Assembly: GCA_964353405.1 (NCBI GenBank)
Contig: CAYGWJ010000478.1
Coordinates: 1-20,507, forward strand
Length of the DNA: 20,507 nucleotides
From: JBGLNJ01 sp964353405
GTDB lineage: Bacteria > Chloroflexota > Anaerolineae > Fen-1058
Direction: 5' to 3'
This document shows, piece after piece, positions 1-7,075 of the stretch (position 1 is the stretch's first letter; every line of letters begins with the position of its first letter). A program made the position numbers and the translations under genes. The notes below the pieces were generated by a model. The model saw only the letters and a list, made by a program, of their open reading frames with translations. It searched no databases and was not told the origin of the DNA.

Positions 1-1
1 T

Positions 2-1126
<1,125 letters not shown>

Positions 1127-1195
1127 ACTCGCGTCACACAGTGGCGGTGCTCAAAGGATGACAGGCGATAATGTCCATGTCTGTCGAACCGCGCT

Positions 1196-1224
1196 CTCAC
1201 ATAACCCGGATTGAGTAGTATAAT
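1196..1224 (+). promoter_or_regulatory. Probable housekeeping promoter for the sugar operon
   Basis: A perfect TATAAT lies at 1219-1224. Exactly 17 bp upstream is CTCACA (1196-1201), which matches TTGACA at four of six positions. Transcription would begin near 1231, giving a leader of roughly 195 nt before the dehydrogenase at 1428. It is the clearest promoter-like sequence noticed in the window and stands in a local AT-rich dip. Confidence 0.55.
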
Positions 1225-1391
1225 TCCCCCGATGCCACTTCAAGACCTCAAACGTTACCAGGCCCTGTCGCAGGGATAGGTCGTGCCCGAAGCTGCAGTG
1301 CGGCCTGTGTTCATACAATTGTCCCATCGGCATTGATGTGCGTCGCCATGCGCGCCGAGGCCGGCCTATTAATGTCCGTCAAATCATGCAA

Positions 1392-1411
1392 CCCCTGGGA
1401 CTTGTCAGGGG
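1392..1411 (+). promoter_or_regulatory. Leader hairpin, copy 1 (before first dehydrogenase)
   Basis: CCCCTGG (1392-1398) pairs with TCAGGGG (1405-1411) around the six-base loop GACTTG; the innermost pair is a G-U wobble in RNA. It ends 16 bases before the ATG at 1428, directly followed by the purine-rich ribosome binding site GAGAGGAAAG. Nearly the same hairpin occurs at 3026-3045 in the same position relative to another dehydrogenase gene. Function unknown; it could be a protein- or ligand-binding leader element, or a REP-like repeat. Confidence 0.55.
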
Positions 1412-1427
1412 CAACGCGAGAGGAAAG

Positions 1428-2765
1428 ATGAGCAAAAAAAGATACGTTCAAATCGGCCTAGGCTCTCGCTCCGAGATGTACTCGATCGCACTGGTCGAGT
1501 CTCTCAAGGACCAGCACGAGTTGGTTGGCCTGTGCGACACCAATCCAGGCCGACTGCAGAATCGTGCAGACTGGGCAAAGGAACATGGCGTACAAGTCAA
1601 GACCTATGCCGCAAGCGAATTTGACCAGATGATCGCCGAGTGCAAGCCGGACTGGGTCATTGTCACCCCGCCGGACTACTTGCACGATCTCTATATCTGC
1701 CGCGCGATGGAGCTGGGCTGCGACGTGATCACCGAAAAGCCCATGACGACCGGCGCCGAAAAATGCCAGCGCATCTTGGACACGCAGCGCGCCACGGGCC
1801 GCCAGTGCACCGTGACATTCAACTATCGCTACTCGCCGCCACGCAGCCAGGTCAAAGACTTGCTCATGTCCGGCGTGATCGGGGAGGTGCTTTCGGTGGA
1901 TTTCCACTGGCTGCTGGACACGCGGCACGGCGCGGATTACTATCGCCGCTGGCATCGCAACAAGGCCAACTCGGGTGGATTGATGGTGCACAAAGCCACG
2001 CACCACTTTGACCTGGTCAACTGGTGGCTTTCGACCATTCCCGTCTCGGTGTTTGCGTCCGGCGCGCGCAACTTTTACACGCCGCAGACGGCCGACCGCT
2101 ACGGACTTGCGCAGCGCGGCGAAAGATGTCACGGCTGTCCCGAAGCACAACGCTGCCGGTTCTTTTTGGACATCAGCCAGGGTGAATTGCGCGCGCTCTA
2201 CCTGGACAACGAGCAGTACGATAGCTATTACCGCGACCGCTGCGTGTTCAGCCCACTGATTGACATCGAAGACACGATGAACGTGATTGTCAACTATGAG
2301 AACGGCGTCAAGATGTCATATTCGCTCAACTCGTTCATGCCGTGGGAAGGCTATAGCGTGAATTTCAACGGCACGCGCGGGCGGCTGGAGCACAAGGCTC
2401 AAGAAACCGTGTACGTCAGCGGCGATGGCTCGGTGCCGGGGGCGCTGCAACCGGAAGCCACGACGATCGACATCTATCCGCATTGGAAGCCAGCCTACAG
2501 CATGCCAGTGTGGCAGGCCCAAGGGGGCCACGGCGGCGGCGATAGAGTGATGCTCCAAGATATCTTTGTCCCTTGTTCCGAGCCGGACAGGTATCTGCGC
2601 CGGGCCGATCAACGCGCCGGGGCCTATTCGATTCTCACGGGCATCGCGGCCAATCAGAGCATGGCAACCGGCCAACTTGTGACGATTGACAGTCTGGTGC
2701 ACGACATTGGGCGGCCCGACTATCCGTCCATGCCTTCGCCTCAGGCTCCACTCCCACTCGCTTGA
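1428..2765 (+). CDS. Gfo/Idh/MocA-family NAD(P)-dependent dehydrogenase with a four-cysteine insert
   Basis: 445 residues from the ATG at 1428, chosen because GAGAGGAAAG sits just upstream and the N-terminal strand KRYVQIGLGSRSEMY begins right after it. The N-terminal Rossmann fold is followed by TEKP (E103-K104-P105), the family's hallmark lysine motif. The C-terminal alpha/beta domain would bind a sugar or cyclitol, including the HxxxHHFDLVNWW segment. An insert carries four cysteines (C234, C237, C243 and C272; CHGCPEAQRC then RDRC), a likely structural metal site in a subset of this family; that is inference. The enzyme probably oxidises or reduces a sugar hydroxyl in the cytoplasm using NAD(P). 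It heads the operon, has its own promoter and leader hairpin, and is followed after 20 bp by a small gene. The substrate cannot be told from sequence. Confidence 0.92.
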   Translation: MSKKRYVQIGLGSRSEMYSIALVESLKDQHELVGLCDTNPGRLQNRADWAKEHGVQVKTYAASEFDQMIAECKPDWVIVTPPDYLHDLYICRAMELGCDVITEKPMTTGAEKCQRILDTQRATGRQCTVTFNYRYSPPRSQVKDLLMSGVIGEVLSVDFHWLLDTRHGADYYRRWHRNKANSGGLMVHKATHHFDLVNWWLSTIPVSVFASGARNFYTPQTADRYGLAQRGERCHGCPEAQRCRFFLDISQGELRALYLDNEQYDSYYRDRCVFSPLIDIEDTMNVIVNYENGVKMSYSLNSFMPWEGYSVNFNGTRGRLEHKAQETVYVSGDGSVPGALQPEATTIDIYPHWKPAYSMPVWQAQGGHGGGDRVMLQDIFVPCSEPDRYLRRADQRAGAYSILTGIAANQSMATGQLVTIDSLVHDIGRPDYPSMPSPQAPLPLA

Positions 2766-2785
2766 AATTGAGGAGAAGAAAAAAT

Positions 2786-2983
2786 GTGCTCGACCAACAT
2801 CAGACCAGGTCATACGACCAGGCCGTGGCGATCCTGGATGAGCTGATGGCACTCGACAAGGTCCAAGAGGTCGAAGACTGGGAAAAGATGCAGCGCATCG
2901 CCGACCATTACAAATATCCAGACGGTCTGCGTGAATATGATGGCGCCACGGGATCGTTTGCATTCCCGGTCAAACAGGCGTAA
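2786..2983 (+). CDS. Small hypothetical protein (65 residues)
   Basis: I do not recognise the family. The best start is GTG at 2786, 8 bases after a strong GAGGAGAAG site. An ATG two bases earlier (2784) is in another frame that stops after 20 codons. The product is acidic to neutral and mostly helical: DQAVAILDELMALDKVQEVEDWEKMQRIADHY looks like an amphipathic two-helix stretch, followed by YKYPDGLREYDG and a short hydrophobic tail. There is no signal peptide or membrane segment. It sits between two Gfo/Idh/MocA genes, 20 bp after the first and 80 bp before the second, and could be an accessory subunit or stabilising partner of one of them. Its codon usage resembles its neighbours, which supports a real gene rather than spacer. 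Confidence 0.6.
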   Translation: MLDQHQTRSYDQAVAILDELMALDKVQEVEDWEKMQRIADHYKYPDGLREYDGATGSFAFPVKQA

Positions 2984-3025
2984 ACTTTTGGCGGGCCACC
3001 ATCGAACCCGCCACTCAAAAATCAA

Positions 3026-3045
3026 CCCCTGGGACTTACCAGGGG
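3026..3045 (+). promoter_or_regulatory. Leader hairpin, copy 2 (before second dehydrogenase)
   Basis: CCCCTGG (3026-3032) and CCAGGGG (3039-3045) form a perfect 7-bp stem with the six-base loop GACTTA. It is preceded by ATCAA and followed by the purine-rich AGCGAGGAAG and the GTG at 3064, an 18-base distance against 16 in copy 1. The stem, loop and placement match the hairpin at 1392-1411, with differences only in the last loop base and the adjacent stem base. It lies inside the operon, so it more likely acts on translation, RNA stability or processing than on initiation. Confidence 0.55.
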
Positions 3046-3063
3046 TAGTCAGCGAGGAAGACA

Positions 3064-4089
3064 GTGACAACCCAACCCTCTATCCGCTTTTCGGCCATCG
3101 GGCTGAATCACAACCATATCTACGGCCAGACGAACCTCTTGCTTCGCGCGGGCGCCGAGCTGGTATCGTTCTATGCGCCCGAGCCTGAACTGGCTGCCCA
3201 GTATTCTCAGACGTACCCGCAAGCCAGGCTGGCGCGGAGCAAAGAAGAAATCCTGGAAGACAGGACCATTCAATTAGTGATCGGCGCCGGCATTCCGTGC
3301 GAACGCGCGCCGCTCGGCATCGAGGTGATGCAGCACGGCCAAGATTACATGAGCGACAAGCCCGGTTTTACGTCGCTCGATCAGCTCACGCAAGTGCGCA
3401 AGGCGCAGGCCGAGACGGGCCGCATCTATTCGATCTGCTTTAGCGAGCGCTTTGAGGTGGCTGCCGCGGTCAAAGCAGGTGAACTCGTCAAGGCGGGTGC
3501 CATCGGCAAGGTCGTGCAGACGGTCGGGCTGGGTCCACATCGCATCCACCCGCCTGCGCGCCCGGACTGGTTCTATCAAAGGGCCAGATACGGCGGCATC
3601 CTGACGGATATTGCTTCGCATCAGGTGGATCAGTTCCTGTATTACACCGGCTCAACGCAGGCCGAGGTCGTCGCTGCGCAGGTCGGCAATTTCAAGCATC
3701 CGCAATACCCGGAGTTGGAAGATTTTGGCGACATGGTTTTGCGAGGCGAAGGCGGCACGGGCTACATTCGTGTGGACTGGTATACGCCACAGGGGTTAGG
3801 CGTATGGGGCGATGGCCGCCTGACGATCCTGGGAACCGAAGGGTACATCGAGCTGCGCAAGTACATTGACATCGCCGGTCGCCCTGGCACGAATCACCTG
3901 TTCCTGGTTGACCAGAAGGGCATCCAGTATTTGGATTGCAGCCAGGTCGAACTGCCCTACGGACGGCAGTTGATCGCGGACATTCTCAATCGAACCGAGA
4001 CGGCCATGCCGCAGGCGCATTGCTTTTTGGCCTCGCAACTGGCGTTAGAGGCTGAAGCAAAAGCGGCGCGACTGGGAAATCTGAGATGA
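3064..4089 (+). CDS. Gfo/Idh/MocA-family oxidoreductase (GLNHNHIYG type)
   Basis: 341 residues from the GTG at 3064; a GAGGAAG site lies 5 bases upstream. The nucleotide-binding turn is GLNHNHIYG (residues 13-21) instead of the usual GxGxxG, and the EKP motif appears as DKP (D98-K99-P100), both features of a divergent branch of the family. The C-terminal half has a family-like ILTDIASHQVDQFLYYTG segment. It would catalyse NAD(P)-linked sugar or sugar-acid oxidoreduction, though the altered motifs leave open a non-redox or atypical role such as hydride-shuttle elimination. The stop overlaps the next start as ATGA (4086-4089), so the two are translationally coupled. A leader hairpin precedes it. 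Substrate unknown. Confidence 0.9.
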   Translation: MTTQPSIRFSAIGLNHNHIYGQTNLLLRAGAELVSFYAPEPELAAQYSQTYPQARLARSKEEILEDRTIQLVIGAGIPCERAPLGIEVMQHGQDYMSDKPGFTSLDQLTQVRKAQAETGRIYSICFSERFEVAAAVKAGELVKAGAIGKVVQTVGLGPHRIHPPARPDWFYQRARYGGILTDIASHQVDQFLYYTGSTQAEVVAAQVGNFKHPQYPELEDFGDMVLRGEGGTGYIRVDWYTPQGLGVWGDGRLTILGTEGYIELRKYIDIAGRPGTNHLFLVDQKGIQYLDCSQVELPYGRQLIADILNRTETAMPQAHCFLASQLALEAEAKAARLGNLR

Positions 4090-5162
4090 GCAATGTGTGG
4101 ACGCGCCTGGGTGTACGCGCCGGCGTCGTCGGCTGCAGCGTCGGCAAGCAGCATGTCGCCGCTTTCCAGAGTTTGCCCAACCAGTTAAAAGTTACAGCCG
4201 TCTGTGATGTGGACCAGGCCAAAGCGCGTGCTGTGGCCGCCGAGTTCAGTGGCCCGCGTGTTGCGGCAGACATGACCGAGATGTGCCGCATGGACGATGT
4301 GGATGTGATTGACCTCTGCACGCCGTCTTTTCTGCACTATGAGCAGGTCTTGCAGGTGTTGAGCGCGGGCAAGCACGTCATCTGCGAAAAGCCAGTCGCC
4401 AGCTCGCTCCGAGAGGTGGACGCGCTCACGGCGGCCGAGAAACAATCGGGCCGGCGCGTGATGCCGATCTTTCAGTATCGGTTTGGTGGTGGCCTGCAAA
4501 AACTCAAGCGGCTGGCAAGCGTCGGGGTTGCCGGCCGCGCGTATCTGACTACGGTCGAAACGGCGTGGCGGCGCCGAGCAGATTATTACGCCACATGGCA
4601 TGGCAAATGGAAAATGGAACTGGGCGGCGCGCTGGTGACGCTCGCCGTTCACGCGCACGACGCGCTGTACTATATCCTGGGGCCAGCCAAGAGTGTCCTG
4701 GCGCACGCGGCGACGCTGGTCAATCCTATCGAGACGGAGGACTGTGTCTCTGCATCACTGGAAATGACGGACGGCTCGTTGTGTTCGCTTTCAGTCACAA
4801 CCGGCTCGACTCACCAGATCAGCCGCCATCGCTTCTGCTTTAGCCATCTGACGGCCGAAAGCAACACGCAGCCCTACGCCAACACTTCTGATCCGTGGAC
4901 GTTTACGGGCGACTCGCCAGAGATAGATCAACAGATTCAAAATACACTGGCTAACTTTGAGCCGCTGCCCGAAGGTTTTGCCGGGCAGTTTTATCATTTT
5001 CATCAGGCCTTGCGAGACAACACCGAGCTACCGGTCACGCTGGCGGACGCCCGCGCCTCGCTCGAGTTGATCACGGCCATCTACTATTCCGCTCGAACGC
5101 GTCAGGCCGTCCGTTTGCCGATCAGGCCGGATCATCCTTATTATGCAGGTTGGCTGCCATGA
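4086..5162 (+). CDS. Gfo/Idh/MocA-family dehydrogenase
   Basis: 358 residues, starting at the ATG of the ATGA overlap with the upstream gene. The Rossmann fold begins with GVVGCSVGKQHVAAF, a GxxxxG variant, and ends with VICEKPVASS (E101-K102-P103), the standard catalytic-lysine motif. DLCTPSFLHYEQVLQVLSAGKH is a typical family segment just before it. The C-terminal domain contains GGALVTLAVHAHDALYYILG, where the family places its substrate-binding histidine region. It is the most canonical of the three dehydrogenases here and likely an NAD(P)-dependent sugar dehydrogenase acting in the cytoplasm. Its stop codon overlaps the start of the GH88 gene (ATGA at 5159-5162), so it is coupled both ways. 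The three paralogues are clearly different, suggesting sequential steps or distinct partners rather than recent duplication. Confidence 0.93.
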   Translation: MSNVWTRLGVRAGVVGCSVGKQHVAAFQSLPNQLKVTAVCDVDQAKARAVAAEFSGPRVAADMTEMCRMDDVDVIDLCTPSFLHYEQVLQVLSAGKHVICEKPVASSLREVDALTAAEKQSGRRVMPIFQYRFGGGLQKLKRLASVGVAGRAYLTTVETAWRRRADYYATWHGKWKMELGGALVTLAVHAHDALYYILGPAKSVLAHAATLVNPIETEDCVSASLEMTDGSLCSLSVTTGSTHQISRHRFCFSHLTAESNTQPYANTSDPWTFTGDSPEIDQQIQNTLANFEPLPEGFAGQFYHFHQALRDNTELPVTLADARASLELITAIYYSARTRQAVRLPIRPDHPYYAGWLP

Positions 5163-6295
5163 GCGATCAAGTCGAGCTGCTGCAACGTTCGGGCGCCGCG
5201 TTCGATTTTGCCGGAACGCAGTTGCGCCACCTCATCGAGACCTACCCCGACTATTTTCCCATGTACACCGTCGGCGGGAAATGGAAGCATGGCGGCGAAG
5301 CCTGGACCAACTGGTGCGAAGGATTTCTGGGCGGGCAACTGTGGTTGATGCACCGCCACACGGGCGCCACGCGTAGGGCGGGGACATCGCCCCGCCCCTA
5401 CGCGTGGCGCGAGAAAGCCGAGCACTATTCGCGCCTCATCGAGCATCGCAAGACTGACCGCAACGTGCACGACCTCGGATTCATGTTTTGGTCAACGTGG
5501 AAGCGCTGGCACGACCTGACCGGCGACCCGGCTGTCAACGCAGTGGTCGTGCAGGCCGGGCGCACCATGGGTCTGCGCTTTAAGGAAAAGGGCCAGTATC
5601 TCTGCTCGTTCGTTGCCGATGAAAGCCTGTTCATTGATATCATGATGAACGTGGGCATCATCTTTTACGCGGCGCAACAGACGGAGGATGCCGACCTGCT
5701 TCGCATTGCCACGCAGCACTGCCTGACGACGCGCAAGTATCTGGTGCGGGGCGATGGCAGCACCTCGCACGAGGGCCTGTTTGATCTAAAGACGGGCGAG
5801 TTCTTGCGACAGAGCACTCAGCAGGGCTGGCGAGGTGATTCGTCGTGGGCGCGCGGCCTGGCGTGGGCGTTGTACGGTTTTGGCACGGCCTACTCGTTCA
5901 CGCGCGATGCCCGCTTTTTGCAGACGGCCGAGGCGTGCGCCAACTTTTACATCGAGCGCACACCGGCGCATGGCATTCCGCCCAACGATTGGGACGAGCC
6001 GCACCCCACTCTGCCGTACGAAAGCTCCGCCGCGGCGATTGCCGCGAGCGGCATGTTGAACCTGGGCAGGCTGACCACCGATGTCGCGCGGGCACGACGG
6101 TATCACGATTACGCTCTCCGCATTCTGGCCACGCTCACGACGCCTGAATTTCTCGCCCGTCAGACGCCGGGTTGGGAAGGCCTTCTCAAGCATGGCATGT
6201 ACCATCAGCGCAAGGGGCTGGGCGTGGACGAGAGCGTGATGTGGGGCGATTACTTTTTCCTGGAAGCTTTAAGCAAGGTGATGGGATATGAATGA
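5159..6295 (+). CDS. Glycoside hydrolase family 88 protein (unsaturated glucuronyl/rhamnogalacturonyl hydrolase-like)
   Basis: 378 residues from the ATG at 5159 (ATGA overlap with the previous gene). The family forms an alpha6/alpha6 barrel and hydrates the double bond of 4,5-unsaturated uronic acids at the ends of lyase-made oligosaccharides, so the sugar opens and is released. Visible landmarks are GKWKHGGEAWTNWCEGFLGGQLWLM near the N-terminus, NVHDLGFMF with D105, and DESLFIDIMMN with D160, the probable counterparts of the two catalytic aspartates, then GWRGDSSWARGLAWALYG and LPYESSAAAIAASG. No signal peptide is visible, so it is probably cytoplasmic. A palindromic repeat adds about ten residues (RAGTSPRPYA, 73-82) between the LMHRHTGAT helix and the WREKAEHY helix, on the loop before D105. 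The gene overlaps the SDR gene by 8 bp. Family confidence is high; the exact uronate is unknown. Confidence 0.93.
   Translation: MSDQVELLQRSGAAFDFAGTQLRHLIETYPDYFPMYTVGGKWKHGGEAWTNWCEGFLGGQLWLMHRHTGATRRAGTSPRPYAWREKAEHYSRLIEHRKTDRNVHDLGFMFWSTWKRWHDLTGDPAVNAVVVQAGRTMGLRFKEKGQYLCSFVADESLFIDIMMNVGIIFYAAQQTEDADLLRIATQHCLTTRKYLVRGDGSTSHEGLFDLKTGEFLRQSTQQGWRGDSSWARGLAWALYGFGTAYSFTRDARFLQTAEACANFYIERTPAHGIPPNDWDEPHPTLPYESSAAAIAASGMLNLGRLTTDVARARRYHDYALRILATLTTPEFLARQTPGWEGLLKHGMYHQRKGLGVDESVMWGDYFFLEALSKVMGYE
5364..5410 (+). repeat. GC-rich palindromic element inserted in the GH88 gene
   Basis: A near-perfect inverted repeat: the 20-base left arm (5364-5383, GCGCCACGCGTAGGGCGGGG) pairs with the 21-base right arm (5390-5410) with a single bulged base, around the loop ACATCG. 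Its core, GTAGGGCGGGG...CCCCGCCCCTAC (5373-5401), matches the element at 7418-7444. It is read in frame as RRAGTSPRPYA. Homologous GH88 proteins would be expected to join HTGAT directly to WREKAE-like sequence, so this looks like an insertion tolerated in a surface loop. Confidence 0.75.
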
Positions 6296-7067
6296 GCGCA
6301 CAGCGCTGGTGACAGGCGCAAGTCGCGGGATCGGTCGGGCGATTGCCGTGGCGTTGGCCCGGCAGGGCTGGTTGGTCGCCATCAACTATCGCGGCAACGC
6401 CGAGGCCGCTGTTGAAACTCGGTCGCTGGTGGAACAGGCGGGCGGTCGAGGCGTAATCATTCAGGCCAATGTTGCCGACGCCCAAGAGCGCAATCACCTG
6501 GTCGAGCAAACACTATCGAGTTTTGGCCGGATTGATCTGCTCGTGAACAATGCCGGCATGGGGCCGCGCCAACGTATGGACATTCTGGAAACGACCGAAG
6601 CCAGCTATGATGAAGTGATGGCGGTCAATCTCAAAGGGCCGTTCTTTTTGACGCAGCGTGTGGCCAAGGTCATGATTGAATTGCTCAGGGCGCAGGTCAT
6701 CGAGCGCCCCAAAATCATCAACATCGGCTCGATGAGCGCGTACACCAGCAGCATCAACCGGGCCGAGTATTGTCTTTCCAAAGCGGGCCTCGCCATGATG
6801 ACAGCGCTCTACGCCGACCGTCTGGCCGACGCGGAGCGTGGCATCAACGTGTACGAGATACGCCCCGGCATCATCGAGACGGACATGACGAGTGTCGTCC
6901 AGGCGAAATATGACCGGTTGATTGCCGACGGGCTGACCCCCATTCGCCGCTGGGGTCAGCCGGACGATGTGGCCCGCGCCGTCGTGGTGATTGCGCAAGA
7001 TCAATTGCCGTTTTCGACGGGTGAGGTCATCAATGTGGACGGCGGCTTTCATCTGCGCCGGTTGTAG
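6288..7067 (+). CDS. Short-chain dehydrogenase/reductase (FabG-like fold)
   Basis: 259 residues from ATG 6288, which overlaps the end of the GH88 gene by 8 bp. It is a classical SDR: cofactor motif TGASRGIG (residues 9-16), NNAG (87-90), catalytic triad S148-Y161-K165 in the YCLSK motif, and the C-terminal DGGF. The NYRGN segment after the second strand suggests NADP preference. Enzymes of this type are often annotated as 3-ketoacyl-ACP reductase, but in this setting it more likely oxidises or reduces a sugar, deoxy-sugar acid or sugar-derived keto compound, for instance a 5-keto-4-deoxyuronate-type product from the GH88 reaction. That assignment is inference from the operon. The next gene starts 8 bp after its stop. 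Confidence 0.93.
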   Translation: MNERTALVTGASRGIGRAIAVALARQGWLVAINYRGNAEAAVETRSLVEQAGGRGVIIQANVADAQERNHLVEQTLSSFGRIDLLVNNAGMGPRQRMDILETTEASYDEVMAVNLKGPFFLTQRVAKVMIELLRAQVIERPKIINIGSMSAYTSSINRAEYCLSKAGLAMMTALYADRLADAERGINVYEIRPGIIETDMTSVVQAKYDRLIADGLTPIRRWGQPDDVARAVVVIAQDQLPFSTGEVINVDGGFHLRRL

Positions 7068-7075
7068 AGGGGACT

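Larger units (their letters stand above)
1127..1427. other. Intergenic region before the sugar operon
   Basis: No convincing protein gene lies here. It holds a probable sigma-70-type promoter (1196-1224), a 15-codon reading frame at 1232-1279 (MPLQDLKRYQALSQG, then TAG) whose ATG lies about 8 bp after the -10 box, as in a leaderless message, and a 7-bp hairpin at 1392-1411. The remaining sequence between 1280 and 1390 shows nothing I can name. In-frame codons upstream of 1428 (from 1338) could extend the next gene by 30 residues, but that extension is arginine-rich and overlaps the hairpin, so I treat it as non-coding leader. Confidence 0.5.

Noticed and set aside
2784..2846. ATG at 2784 as start of a gene
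   Set aside because: That frame stops after 20 codons; the overlapping GTG at 2786 opens the coding-like frame.
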